From the NCBI GenBank assembly GCA_039954875.1, contig CP157202.1:372001-436000 (forward strand): a stretch of 64,000 nt of DNA, written 5' to 3'. The position numbers were made by a program, and so were the translations under genes. The notes below the pieces were generated by a model, which did no database searches, was not told the origin of the DNA, and saw only the letters and a program-made list of their open reading frames with translations. Numbering within the stretch: position 1 is the stretch's first letter; every line of letters starts with the position of its first letter. Positions 47,461 through 58,605 of this stretch are shown piece by piece. Source of the stretch: G039954875 sp039954875 (lineage in GTDB: Bacteria; Bacteroidota; Bacteroidia; Flavobacteriales; Blattabacteriaceae).

Positions 47461-49521
47461 ATGGCAAAAATAACTGTAACTCCTCTACAGCCGACCAAGG
47501 AGGATAAAATATTCAACCTCCACAATGATATCCGCATAGATCCCTACTACTGGCTCAACGAACGAGGAAACCCAAAAGTCATTCAACACCTTTATAAGGA
47601 AAATGCTTATACTCAAGCTATACTTGCTCATACTGAGGATTTTCAAAAAAAACTTTTCGAAGAAATTAAAAACCGCATTAAAGAGGATGATGAGAGTGTT
47701 CCTTATAAATATAACGGCTATTGGTACATTACCCGACATAAAAAAGGTGGCGAATACCCGATCTATTATCGAAAAAAAGACTCCTTAGAAACCCAAGAAG
47801 AACAACTATTTGATGTCAATCAAATGGCCCACAATTATAAATATTATCATCTAGGGAGTTTCAGCGTCAGCCCCGATAATCGGTTGGCTGCTTTTGGGGT
47901 TGATACGCTCAGTCGTCGGATCTACACGGTTTATTTTAAAGACTTAGAAACGGGGAAAATCCTGGCCGATCGTATCGAAAATACTACCGGAAATACTGTA
48001 TGGGCTGTTGATAATAAAACCATTTTTTATGTGAAAAAAAATACCATGCTTAGGCCTTTCCAAGTCTTCAAACACATTTTGGGGACGGCTTCCGCCCAAG
48101 ATCAACTGATCTTTCACGAAAAAGACGAGGCTTTTTATGTCTCGGTATTCAAGACTAAATCTGAACGATATATCGTCATCAGTTCGTGCAGTACAGTTTC
48201 TGATGAGTACCGTTTCATCCCAGTTGATAAACCTGAGGCGTTTTGGAAGGTGTTCCAAGCCCGTGAACGAGATCTTGAATATCATATTGATCATTTTGGA
48301 AATGACTTCTATATCGTCACCAACAAAGATCGGGCAACCAATTTCAAAGTGATGAAGACTCATGTGGCCCACACTGAAAAGACATATTGGGTCGATGTGA
48401 TCCCTCATCGGGAAAATTATTTCATTGAAAATATCGAGATTTTCAAAAACCATCTCGTTGTAGAGCAGCGATATAATGGTTTGACTGAACTCGAGATTCA
48501 TCGTCTGGATGGAAGCGAAAATTACAAACTGAGTTTTAACGAACATACTTATACGGTTTCTATCGGTACAAATCCGGATTTTGATACTTCCATCTTGCGG
48601 TATAATTACAGTTCGTTGACTACTCCAGCTTCGGTGATCGATTTCGATATGGAGACACACCAGAAGGAGATCAAAAAAGAGCAGGAAGTATTAAGTAAAA
48701 AATTCGATAAAAAGAATTACATATCTGAGAGTGTTTGGGCGGTCGCTCGCGATGGTCAAAAGATTCCTATCTCATTGGTACGTCATAAAGATACTGAAGA
48801 GTCTGCTGCTACACCGCTATTGCTTTATGGTTATGGTTCCTATGGCGTCACCGTAGACCCTTGTTTCAGTGCTATACGCTTGAGCCTGCTCGATCGAGGA
48901 TTTATTTATGCCATCGCTCATATCCGAGGTGGGCAATATCTCGGAAGATCGTGGTACGAGGCGGGCAAAATGCTCCAAAAGAAAAATACTTTTTACGATT
49001 TCATCGACTGTGCTCAATATCTGATCACTGAAAATTATACTTCTTCAAAACATCTTTATGCTATGGGCGGATCGGCTGGCGGCTTGCTCATGGGAGTGGT
49101 GATCAATATGGCACCAAAACTCTTCCATGGGGTGATTGCCGCAGTACCTTTCGTCGACGTGATCACTACTATGCTCGATGAAAGCATTCCTTTGACTTCT
49201 GGAGAATACGACGAATGGGGTAATCCCAATGAAAAAAAATTTTATGAATATATAAAGTCTTATTCGCCTTATGACAATGTAGCAGCCTATGATTACCCTC
49301 ATCTGTTGGTCACTACCGGCTTGAACGACTCTCAAGTACAGTATTGGGAACCGGCTAAATGGGTCACCAAACTCAGGGAATTGAAAAAAGGAGACAATAA
49401 TATTCTTCTCCACATCAATATGGATACAGGACATGGGGGAGCCTCTGGACGTTTTGAAGCTCTGAAAGAAGTTGCCTTGGAGTATGCTTTTTTGCTAGAC
49501 CTGGAAGGGATAAGAGAGTGA
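47461..49521 (+). CDS. ptrB: Oligopeptidase B-like S9 family peptidase
   Basis: 686 aa, the size of oligopeptidase B (protease II). A seven-blade propeller N-terminal part starts with the family opening PxxPTKxD, here LQPTKEDKIF, and DPYYWLNERGNPKVI. The alpha/beta hydrolase holds the triad: Ser538 in MGGSAGGLLMG, Asp623 in TGLNDSQVQYWEP and His658 in MDTGHGGASGR. It cleaves after basic residues in short peptides, in the cytoplasm or periplasm (no signal peptide seen). It is the only peptidase still intact in a window with three dead ones. Confidence 0.94.
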   Translation: MAKITVTPLQPTKEDKIFNLHNDIRIDPYYWLNERGNPKVIQHLYKENAYTQAILAHTEDFQKKLFEEIKNRIKEDDESVPYKYNGYWYITRHKKGGEYPIYYRKKDSLETQEEQLFDVNQMAHNYKYYHLGSFSVSPDNRLAAFGVDTLSRRIYTVYFKDLETGKILADRIENTTGNTVWAVDNKTIFYVKKNTMLRPFQVFKHILGTASAQDQLIFHEKDEAFYVSVFKTKSERYIVISSCSTVSDEYRFIPVDKPEAFWKVFQARERDLEYHIDHFGNDFYIVTNKDRATNFKVMKTHVAHTEKTYWVDVIPHRENYFIENIEIFKNHLVVEQRYNGLTELEIHRLDGSENYKLSFNEHTYTVSIGTNPDFDTSILRYNYSSLTTPASVIDFDMETHQKEIKKEQEVLSKKFDKKNYISESVWAVARDGQKIPISLVRHKDTEESAATPLLLYGYGSYGVTVDPCFSAIRLSLLDRGFIYAIAHIRGGQYLGRSWYEAGKMLQKKNTFYDFIDCAQYLITENYTSSKHLYAMGGSAGGLLMGVVINMAPKLFHGVIAAVPFVDVITTMLDESIPLTSGEYDEWGNPNEKKFYEYIKSYSPYDNVAAYDYPHLLVTTGLNDSQVQYWEPAKWVTKLRELKKGDNNILLHINMDTGHGGASGRFEALKEVALEYAFLLDLEGIRE

Positions 49522-49699
49522 CATTGCTGAATTGATAGATCATAATTAATTTTATGAAAGTTTGGGTGAGTTCACTTACCAATGCCATCATAGTGTTGTT
49601 AACTAAGAGTTCTGTAAGACCCTTTTCGATATAGAAATAAAGAGGGACATTAATAAAGCATGTGATATGACCTTTACAAGATATTCAACTCTTCGACAA

Positions 49700-50840
49700 A
49701 GTGCTATTGATGTGATCCAAAGTTATTCATAAACTTTGGGTATATGGGCATCTTCCGAGCAGATAGACAACTATAATTGAATTTAGACCTGGGATTTAGC
49801 AGTGATAGGCTTCGCTATTTTGAGTGATGATATCGAGAATTTATACCATATACTGAGACCTTTTCTACTCTTTTCACAAGAAGTCGCTGTGGCTCATGGG
49901 TATATTCCCTCAAATGTTTGTCCAAAAGAGGAGAGCGTGTCAGATGTGAGTTTTGGCAGGTTTGTTGGAAGGATAGATTCTGGTTTTTGATGGATCATAG
50001 TTAGCATATTGTTGGTACAGAGGCAAAAATATGAGATATTAGAACAATGATTTCGTAAACAATGTCAAACCATCTATACACTGTTAAATATTTTGAGGTT
50101 TAACGGTAATCATTTGATGTATTTATACCGATCAGCAGCAATTGGACTAATGAATACATCACCCATGGCTATGTGCTTTATGATCAAATCCTACGCTATT
50201 GTGCCTTGAGCTTAGCAGGGGACTACTTCAAAGAAGAAACCTGGCGAGAAAAGGCTCTAAAAATCAAAATCAAACAATATTTTTTATTTGAAGAGGAATT
50301 AGATGACAGCCTTTTAACAGGATCACAACGAATACGAATGTCCGATTTTGAACTCTCCAGAAATTTTATAGCTTCTTTTCCTTTAGGAAATTTGGTGATA
50401 CGTTACGATTTTTGGTCAATCGCCCTACTACTTTTATTAAAAATATTTTCTAAGTACGGTACTGAAAAACTTGTTCAAATCATCGAACAATTTTTTTCGA
50501 AAAATCAGCAACGAGGTTTTCCTACACTTTGGTCAGTGATTACCGAGTAATATTAGTTTTACAACGCTTTGTTGAGGAATCATCATTATCGATTTAAGAA
50601 TAAACTGGAATATTTTTAAAATAGATAGATTTGGCCTGTGGTTAATGGTTTTTTGGTCATGGACTTGACGGCTGCAGATCGTCCTGAGTTGGCTAGAGAA
50701 TTATTTTATTAATTACATCAAAACTTTGAAGTTGTCTCACAAAGCTATCCTTTTGTAGAGTAGTTTGATCGGAATGATGGTAAATGCCAAGGAGTAACTC
50801 ATTTGTTTTTCAGCGTAGCAGCTTATTTGATCGTTTGAAA
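49700..50840 (+). pseudogene. Six-hairpin glycosidase-like gene, degenerate
   Basis: Open frame 50173-50550 reads YDQILRYCALSLAGDYFKEE, EKALKIKIKQYFLFEE-like. Further on NGFLVMDLTAADRPELAREL follows IWPV (WPVVNGFLVM is typical of six-hairpin glycosidases) and KCQGVTHLFFSVAAYLI near 50800. Earlier, 49800-49990 gives SQEVAVAHGYIPSNV. Several stops and frameshifts separate the parts. The subfamily cannot be fixed; the following kinase-like and sugar-transporter relics suggest a sugar-use operon. Confidence 0.45.
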
Positions 50841-50879
50841 ATACGTATTATATCCGAGTGCATTGAAAATTTTTTTCAG

Positions 50880-51480
50880 ATATGGTTGGATAGAATAACG
50901 ACAACAGAACAATTTTTCCTAAAAACAGCTCGAAACATTTTTCAACAGTTGGTATTGTCTACCGAATGGCTTTTGGTTGTCTCTATAGCAGTAGAATCCG
51001 GATCGGGTAAAACAAGTCTTATCTTAGCTTTGAAGTAAATCTTTGAGGAAAATGATTATAAAACCATGATGTTGCATTAAAATGATTATTTTAATTTATC
51101 TCATCGTCAGAATCATCAAAAACATCTCAAATAATTTTCATGGATTGGCCCTGGAGATGTTCGCTTGGACTGGTTTGATCTGTACATCCGACAAATCAAA
51201 GCTCAGGAAGTACTAACCATCGATTTATCACTGATGGATTGGGGGACAGACACCAAAGGTGTACAAAAGATCAACGTGACGTGGATCAAGGTTGTCTTAG
51301 CTGTGATGGTACTTATACTTCTCTCCTACAGGGGGTTGATCACAGGGTGTTTTTCAATAGCGACTATAAATAGACGCCTCAAAACCGTATCCATAGAAAT
51401 CGGGGGATGGTCACCAATTTTGTCGAAAGAGTACTTGTGGGTGTGAAAGTGAGATTATATGAACTCATGAAAAATGGCCC
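50880..51480 (+). pseudogene. Uridine kinase-like P-loop protein, degenerate
   Basis: VVSIAVESGSGKTSLILALK carries a P-loop (GES in the family, VES here). Then broken frames give a KTMMLH..DYFNL element, FSWIGPGDVRLDW (from about 51140) and MDWGTDTKGVQKINV. This order fits the uridine kinase/phosphoribulokinase group found with sugar genes in Bacteroidetes. The frame breaks at about 51040 and again near 51360. Confidence 0.55.
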
Positions 51481-51577
51481 GATTTCCTAATCGACGACAA
51501 TTTCAACTGGTCTATGCAACTCATCTAAAAAGGTCGGTGAATGATTAACAGTATATTTTATTGACTCCATCTGGTGT

Positions 51578-52104
51578 ATGAAACGTATCTATATTAAACC
51601 TAGACTCAGTTTCTGGCAGATCATCCATATGAATTTTGGATTCTTCGGGCTGCAATATGGCTTTGGATTGCAACAGGCTAATATGAGCCCGATTTACTTT
51701 TATCTTGGTGCTGAGGAGGGTAAATTACCTTATCTGTGGTTGGTTGGCCCGATAATTGGTCTGATCGTCCAGCCGATCGTTGGGATTATGAGTGACAAGA
51801 CCATTAGCCGTTGGGGTAGGCGGACACGCCTTATTTTCTCATCGGAGGTATGCTTTGTGGTCTTTGCTTGTTGGTCATGTCATGTCTTATGTTAGCTGGA
51901 AAGCGTTCCCCCAGTTCGTACAGGGGTATATATGGGAATTTTCAATACATTTTTATGGTCATCCCCATGCTTTTGCAAAACATTACCATGCCAATGTATT
52001 ACAATGTTTGGCTGGGTGATGATCCTACTCAGGTTATCCGATGGGCTGGAATTCTGTTCCTGCTAGCAGCTATTTCGGTCATATTGATTAAAATTAGGCG
52101 GTAA
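51578..52104 (+). pseudogene. MFS sugar transporter (SLC45-like), internally deleted
   Basis: The N-terminal part (MKRIYIKPRLSFWQIIHMNF, FFGLQYGFGLQQANMSPIY, then IVGIMSDKTISRWGRRTR) is typical of Bacteroidetes sucrose/maltose-type MFS proteins. The frame shifts at about 51850 and jumps at once to the C-terminal VIPMLLQNITMPMYYNVWLG and GILFLLAAISVILIKI. About 250 residues from the middle are deleted. A sugar importer has therefore been lost together with the upstream glycosidase and kinase relics. Confidence 0.8.
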
Positions 52105-52230
52105 AATTATATTGCTTGGAGTAGATTTCAATGCATTCTTTTTTGGTAAATATTTATCGAAGATCTATTGATGTCTTTCAATCACACGGATTCCCTAATT
52201 TCGCCCTTGTTTATAAAAATGTCTTCATAA

Positions 52231-54324
52231 TTGTTGAATACGCCGATAGAATACCTCAAAGGTGTAGGCCCACAGCGTGCCGATTGGTTACGTGACGAGC
52301 TTGGTATATCTACATATGAAGATTTATTGTCCTTGTATCCTAATCGTTATATAGACCGTTCGCGTTTTTATAAAATCGCTGAGATAAACCCTATCCAAGC
52401 TGAAATACAGTTGGTGGGCCAGATTACTTCGGTAGGGATATTCGGTCAGAAGAAAACCAAACGTTTGGTAGCACGTCTTGAAGATGAAACTGGAAGTATA
52501 GATCTAGTATGGTTCAAAAAGTTCGATGTGGTTAGGGTTTTTCTTAAGAAAGATATTCCTTTGATGATTTTTGGACGTGCCAATACCTTTCAAGGACGTA
52601 TCCAAATGGCTCATCCTGAGGTTGAGAATCTGGAAGACTATCGTACCAAACCGCCAATACCTCTGCATCCGGTGTATCCTACTACGGAGAAGCTTCAAAA
52701 AAGAGGAGTCAACAATCGTCTTATGGTGAAGCTTTTTCAGGAGCTAATAGAAGAGTTGAAGGATCAAATCGAAGAGATCTTTCCACAAGAAATGCTCGAT
52801 GAGTATCAGCTCATGGATAAAAAAGAGGCCCTTGTACAAATGCATTTTCCATCCGCCTTGGAGGTCTTTTCCAAGGCACAATATCGTTTAAAGTTTGAAG
52901 AACTGTTTTTCCTACAGTTGACCATATTGATGCGAAAAAAGGATCATCAAAAAGTATGGACTGGATATGCTTTCACGAGAGTGGGAAAACACTTCTATCG
53001 ATTTTATCGGGAATTTTTACCTTTTTTCCTCACGGATGCTCAGAAGCGTGTCCTCAAAGAGATCCGTCATGATTTAGGCCAGCCCATTCAGATGAACCGT
53101 CTCGTGCAGGGTGATGTGGGTAGTGGTAAAACCATCGTGGCTCTGATGTCTATGCTTGTAGCTCTAGATAATGGTTTTCAGTCCTGTTTGATGGCTCCAA
53201 CGGAAGTTTTGGCCACGCAACATCATTACGCTTTGAGAAAATTGCTCGGACCGATGGGTATTCAATCATCGCTTCTGACAGGCTCTACAACCCAATTAGC
53301 TCGTAAACAACTTCGTTATGGAATGGAATCCGGAGTAATCTCCATACTTGTCGGTACACATGCCTTGATCGAAGAGCCGATGCATTTTCAGAATCTAGGT
53401 CTAGCCGTGATCGATGAGCAACATCGCTTTGGTGTGGCCCAGCGAGCTAAGCTTTGGAAAAAGAATAAAAAACCACCCCATGTGTTGATCATGACAGCTA
53501 CTCCTATCCCTAGGACACTGGCCATGACGATCTATGGTCATCTAGATATCTCAGTAATCAATGAATTGCCTGCTGGACGCAAACCCGTGAAAACCGTACA
53601 TCGTTATGAGAATGCACGTTTGGAAATCTTTGGATTTCTCAAAAACCAAATCGCTCAAGGGCGACAAGCTTACATCGTCTATCCGCTGATCGAAGAATCT
53701 GAAAAGATCAATTACCAAGACCTAATGGAAGGCTATGAAAGTATCAGTAGAGCCTTCCCGTTGCCCGAATACCGTGTTGGCATCTTACACGGCCGGATGA
53801 AATCTTCGGATAAAGAAGCTGAGATGAGACGGTTTACACGTGGCGAAACCCAGATCATGGTAGCCACCACGGTGATAGAAGTCGGGGTAGATGTTCCTAA
53901 TGCCTCGGTGATGCTCATCGAAAGTGCCGAACGCTTTGGTCTTTCGCAACTACATCAGTTGCGTGGTCGTGTCGGACGTGGCGCTGCACAGAGTTATTGT
54001 ATACTCATGACGAGTGATAAACTTAGCGATGAAGCCTATAAACGTATACAGGTCATGGGCCGAACTCATGATGGTTTTGAGATTGCTGAAGAAGATCTCA
54101 AACTGCGTGGACCTGGCGATCTGATGGGTACACGCCAAAGCGGTATCTTAGATCTACGAATTGCAGACCTCTCCAAGGATGTACAGATCATGGGGCAAGC
54201 ACGTCAAGCTGCTGTTAAATTGCTTGAAAAAGATCCTGAACTTTCTACACCTGATAATCAAACGATCCGGAATACTTTCATCAAATACCATCAAAAAAAG
54301 ATAGCCTGGAGTAAGATCGGTTAA
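52231..54324 (+). CDS. recG: ATP-dependent DNA helicase RecG with TTG start
   Basis: RecG remodels stalled forks and Holliday junctions. 697 aa, normal. N-terminal wedge domain starts with IEYLKGVGPQRADWL. Helicase motifs: Walker A QGDVGSGKTIVAL, DEQHRFGVAQR, TATPIPRTLAM, TTVIEVGVDVPNA and HQLRGRVGRG. No ATG fits: an in-frame TAA (52228-52230) stands right before TTG TTG AAT, so one of the two TTG codons must start the protein. That may be an ATG-to-TTG change. It follows the MFS relic on the same strand. Confidence 0.95.
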   Translation: MLNTPIEYLKGVGPQRADWLRDELGISTYEDLLSLYPNRYIDRSRFYKIAEINPIQAEIQLVGQITSVGIFGQKKTKRLVARLEDETGSIDLVWFKKFDVVRVFLKKDIPLMIFGRANTFQGRIQMAHPEVENLEDYRTKPPIPLHPVYPTTEKLQKRGVNNRLMVKLFQELIEELKDQIEEIFPQEMLDEYQLMDKKEALVQMHFPSALEVFSKAQYRLKFEELFFLQLTILMRKKDHQKVWTGYAFTRVGKHFYRFYREFLPFFLTDAQKRVLKEIRHDLGQPIQMNRLVQGDVGSGKTIVALMSMLVALDNGFQSCLMAPTEVLATQHHYALRKLLGPMGIQSSLLTGSTTQLARKQLRYGMESGVISILVGTHALIEEPMHFQNLGLAVIDEQHRFGVAQRAKLWKKNKKPPHVLIMTATPIPRTLAMTIYGHLDISVINELPAGRKPVKTVHRYENARLEIFGFLKNQIAQGRQAYIVYPLIEESEKINYQDLMEGYESISRAFPLPEYRVGILHGRMKSSDKEAEMRRFTRGETQIMVATTVIEVGVDVPNASVMLIESAERFGLSQLHQLRGRVGRGAAQSYCILMTSDKLSDEAYKRIQVMGRTHDGFEIAEEDLKLRGPGDLMGTRQSGILDLRIADLSKDVQIMGQARQAAVKLLEKDPELSTPDNQTIRNTFIKYHQKKIAWSKIG

Positions 54325-55795
54325 TCTCGATCTAAATTGATTCGGCCCATTTAGAGTAAGCATTCAAAAAATATGGTTGGAACCTGCTATATTCAGGATG
54401 ATGTACTGTTAAAGTTAGTCTATTGAAAAAATTCCCTTGTCAGGAAGGAGTTTTTATAAAGAAAATTACTAGCGATCTGTTGCTTACTTTAAATTTAATC
54501 CTGTAAGATTTATATGAACGATGCTTTTAACCCCTATCATTTTAAGATATTCATAAAATAATAAAAATTTTTTATATATTGACTCAGTATAAGCTGGTCG
54601 GTCTTTGAGCAAAATAAAATAAGTAAAGAATTCTGTAGCATCTTTTCATATATTTGTTACCTAATAGTGTCATATAAAATAATGAGCTCTAGAATTAAAA
54701 CTATCGTTTTAAAATAAATACGATATTTTTCGTGTGAAAAAACATCTCTTTAATAGGAGGTTTTTTTCCCATTGCTCTACGGTTGCATTTTTTTCTTTTT
54801 TGATCTCTCCTTGAGAGAGGCCACGAAATGCCCATTATTTTTTAGTCAAACGGCTCCTGCTTAGTGATCTCCTCCATCCCAATATTTATATGATTTTAAA
54901 TATATTTGTTCATTGTTTTTGGTAAGGTAATGTCCAAACTTATGGATAAGGCCTATAGACAAGACGATTATAGCCAAGTGTATTTTGAAGGGTCTCTTAT
55001 TTAGTCTTGTTCCTAATGTCTATCTCATTATACGACATATCTAAAACAAATGATTTTAAAGGTGTTTTATCTTTGCATTGCAACCAACCCGTTAAAGTTT
55101 CCCCATGGGTTGAAAAATAATTAATTATATTTCTATAATTTTTAGGTATGAAGTTACTAAAGATTTTGAAGATCTTCTAATCGTTGTATTTTCGAAGTTC
55201 ATATATTGGATCTCCCTTTAATAGGAATAAGATAACATCAAGGTCTCCCGTGCGATAATCAACACTAGTTGCCCTATCTTGATTGATACGAATTGTAACA
55301 TTAGGAGAGTCTGACTTTTAGCTCTTCGTCATTATTACAAGAGGATAACGAAATAGATCCTAAAATTAATAATAATAGTTTTTGAACCGAATTTTATTTA
55401 TGAAATAAGGGAGAAAAATGTTAAAAAAAATAAATATCTCTTATTATAAAAAGAATCCTAATGGTTAGAAAGTATAATTAATAAAATTTATTAATAATTA
55501 TTATATCTTATATCTAGTTATTTTATATATAAAAAAGTATTTTTTATATATAAAATAATATTTAACTTAATCCATCCGTATATTAAATAAGAACTTGTTC
55601 AAGTACTGAATCAGAATGAACGAAGTGATTTTAGAGAAGATACTACAGATAAAGCTATTAAAACTTTTAGCATAATTACGTCGTATCATTGGGTTTGGTT
55701 GATACCTCAAAAGAACTATCTTCATAGCCTTATATGTATTCATCCGAAGTAAATGACATTGAAAGCTACTGATGCCCATACCTATTTAGGGATGT
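54325..55795. other. AT-rich spacer with faint gene relics
   Basis: About 1.5 kb without an intact gene. On the minus strand from about 55400 to 54900, a possible lipoprotein relic reads NVTIRINQDRATSVDYRTGD and GDPIYELRKYND, family unknown. The part 55430-55560 is almost pure A+T. Confidence 0.35.
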
Positions 55796-55798
55796 AGA

Positions 55799-55807
55799 GG
55801 GGGGGGG
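55799..55807 (+). repeat. G9 homopolymer
   Basis: Nine G in a stretch with minus-strand protein-like fragments (LKINTENKMIIYKES) that I could not assign. Confidence 0.85.
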
Positions 55808-56049
55808 TACTTGGATGGTTGTGATCTTGTTGCGATAGATGTATTTATCCACGGTGAGAGCTTTTTCATTGTTACTCTCTTTATAAATTATCATCTTGTT
55901 TTCAGTGTTTATCTTCAAAGTATTACCCTTCATTTGGGTTTTGACTATGGATTTACTTAATTGGAGTTCATGGTGCTTGGTACGAGGTTTTGATTCTCCT
56001 TCGGGGTCATCGATAGGTATTTCGAGAAATCCTTAATACCGGCTCGGTG

Positions 56050-57092
56050 ATTAGTACTAATGTCTGCAAATGGCTTTGGGTAGTCTTATGTGTAGTGTTT
56101 AGGCAAATGGATTATAAGCTTCAGGTCGGATCCGACCTGTGAATCGATAAGCACTCCATAAATGACGCATACGTTCCTTACCCTATGGGCAAAACGAGAT
56201 GATGATTTTCTTCTCAGTCAAACCAGTATCAAAAGTTTCCAACGATATTTTTAGATCAATCGAATATATGCCTAAATCGAGGACTTTCCTCCAGGGCGAA
56301 GCACTTCAAGTGCTTGTTAAAAGGTCGTATGTGTGCCTAAAGCTTAGATGGCTACCATATCTACTCCACGGTTATCCGTAAGCTTCATCATCTCTGCAAT
56401 AACGTATTTCTCTCTTTGAAGTTAATCGTGTGGATCAGCCCTCATATTTTTGGACAATTCGAGCCGTCCAGGAACTTCTCCATATACTGCGATAACTATT
56501 GCAACCTTGAAGCCAGGCCCCAGCTGTAAAAAACAATCCTATTGGTCCTTACCTAAAGACTATTACCGTATCGACAAGACGGACATTACCCTTCTCAGTA
56601 CCAGCAAAGTCGGTAGAACATTATCCGGAAATATCAAAACCTGTTAATCAGTGAGATGATTAGGCCACAGGCGATAGATTGGCCATTGCATCAGGAACGA
56701 AAAAAAATATTTAGAGCCTGAGCTTTATCTAGAGTATTGACAAAAGGCTATCCACCCAAGGCTTTATAACCATGTTTGTGGGGTTGTCCACATTGGGAAC
56801 CATCTTCAGCCAACTAATCATAGACATACCCACAAGATGTGACCACATTTGATATGAGATAATGTTGCCTTTCGCGATAACCTTTCATAGCCGTACCAAG
56901 TTTTTCGATAACACCAAAAGGCTCATGCCTAATGATTAATTCCTTTTCTACAGGATATTTATCTTTGAGGATGCGAACATATGTAACGCAAATGGGTTTG
57001 TTGTTGTGACCCGGATAAGTGCATCCAAAGGGTTCGCTTCAGGATAAGTTTTTTGCTCAACACAATACGACCTTTCTCGATAAAAATTGCCA
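56050..57092 (-). pseudogene. Zinc-dependent secondary alcohol dehydrogenase, degenerate
   Basis: Minus-strand pieces follow the family: MAIFIEKGRIVLSKK at 57092, LKDKYPVEKELIIRHEPFGV (zinc-binding H-E), EKLGTAMKGYRER, SNVVTSCGYVYD, GSQCGQPH near 56800, then weak GYKALGG, VNFKERN and similar to about 56050. The match is to NAD(P)-dependent isopropanol/butanediol dehydrogenases. More than ten stops or frameshifts. Confidence 0.7.
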
Positions 57093-57413
57093 TCTTCTAA
57101 TAATTATTATATATTATAAATAAATAATTAAAAAACTAAGTAAAGCAAAAGTAGTATCTATTGACACAGTAAACATTATCCAAAAAGGATAAAAATGTTC
57201 AAACTATAGTAAAAAAGTTGTCTGTAGCTACTTATGATTTTCTATAGATATTAATATAGTTTATATAACGGTTGAGTTGTCTCATCATCAGTAGAGATCT
57301 GGACAAAAACCTCCCAGAACAGCTGAGATACTGCTCAGGGATTTAGAAATCATCAAGAATAAAATTAAAAGTCCACGAAGCCTTCCTAAAAATATATATA
57401 TAAAAAATATACT

Positions 57414-57830
57414 TTATAAAACGAATGCTAAAAATCTTGGCCCATAGATTAATAAAAAAATCACCAATCCTCCCAAAGCAGTAATCAAAACTGCTGCTGA
57501 GGCTACATCTTTAGCGTTTTTCGCCAGGGGGTGAAAATCAGAAGAGACCAAGTCTACTACATTTTCTATAGCTGTATTCATCAATTCAGCACTACATATC
57601 AAAGTGGTAACCACCGACTGCACCAACCACTCATGGTGACTGATATTAAAAATAAAACCCAAGACCAAGCTACCGAGGACCCCCCCAACATAAAGCCACA
57701 GATTGTGCTCCTCACGAGCAAAAGCTCTCAAGCCGGACAGAGCATAGGTAAAACTCTTCCATTTCTTACCGATAGAATATTTATCAGTATTCTTGATCAG
57801 GCTCATAGATTGGCTGAAAAATATTTTCAC
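57414..57830 (-). CDS. dgkA: Diacylglycerol kinase (undecaprenol/lipid kinase) family protein
   Basis: 138 aa integral membrane lipid kinase of the DgkA/UndPK family. It recycles diacylglycerol or undecaprenol by phosphorylation. Conserved SFTYALSGLRAFAREEHN, then AELMNTAIENVVDLVSSDFH, LAKNAKDVASAAVLITAL (the catalytic Glu and the metal-binding Glu of NTxxE). Three membrane segments. A later Met (57806, MSLIKNTDKY) is an alternative start. A C7 tract (57680-57686) is in frame, encoding GGV. Confidence 0.92.
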   Translation of the reverse strand: MKIFFSQSMSLIKNTDKYSIGKKWKSFTYALSGLRAFAREEHNLWLYVGGVLGSLVLGFIFNISHHEWLVQSVVTTLICSAELMNTAIENVVDLVSSDFHPLAKNAKDVASAAVLITALGGLVIFLLIYGPRFLAFVL

Positions 57831-57879
57831 AAAATTTTTCTCATCTGATGTATCTTTTCAAAAGTAGTCGCTGGAATGA

Positions 57880-58545
57880 AACGCGGGTTTTGCTTTCCTT
57901 TTTACATCATTGGTTTTTGAAAATCGACAGCAAAGATCGGATTTTCGTATAAAATGTATTCAGCTAAGGAAGCATTTGGATAGATCTGCATTGAGGTATC
58001 AATGATCAAAAAAAAATATCGGTTTGGACACTGATCTAAATGTCTTCCATTATCGTAACAATCTCGCCAAATCAAACGATATGTGGCCGTAGTTAGGCTC
58101 CATCCTCAGCCAAATCATCAAGATGAATATCATCAACCTTAATTGTAAAACAAATTTTCATCGGATTCACTGGCATACTTCGAGTAATTCGCTATGGAGA
58201 TGTAAAATGTGTGCCGAACCGGTAAGCTTATGCAAGCTATTGATATTCTGAGTGATGATAAAAACTTCAAAATCTTGTTGGAGCGTTTTCAAAATCTTAT
58301 GAGCATCATTGATTACCTACCATATGCCTGAGTTGCCGGTGGCATGTGTTGTAAAAATATAGCGCCAACCGAGGATTCTTCTACCATATCAACCCTCGGG
58401 TGAATCCCCCCCCCATCACACTGTGCCCTTCCCAAAAGCCTCCCAGCATCCCGAAAACTCTTCACCCCACTCTCAGCACTGATATCCGGCTCTGGATAAG
58501 ACAACAAGCTTTGTCATCATTATCAGTAATTCTTACCCAAACATT
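57880..58545 (-). pseudogene. SIR2-family NAD-dependent deacylase, degenerate
   Basis: SAESGVKSFRDAGRLL near 58480 is the sirtuin GAGxSxxSGIxxFR region (the GAG part is lost). Frame changes at the C9 tract (58406-58414) where MGGGF would be expected. Later fragments: PRLALYFYN, then HLDDLAEDGA and LRPHIVWFGEIV near 58060-58100, a very characteristic sirtuin element. Stops throughout. Confidence 0.75.
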
Positions 58546-58605
58546 GCTAAGAATACTTTCATCATTTTCTTGTATCTTTAAAAGATCAAGAAAAACTAAA
58601 GCTAC

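Noticed and set aside
47944..48660. 238-codon open frame on the minus strand
   Set aside because: Long but fully antisense to the propeller part of the S9 oligopeptidase; no motif, and the sense protein is clearly conserved.
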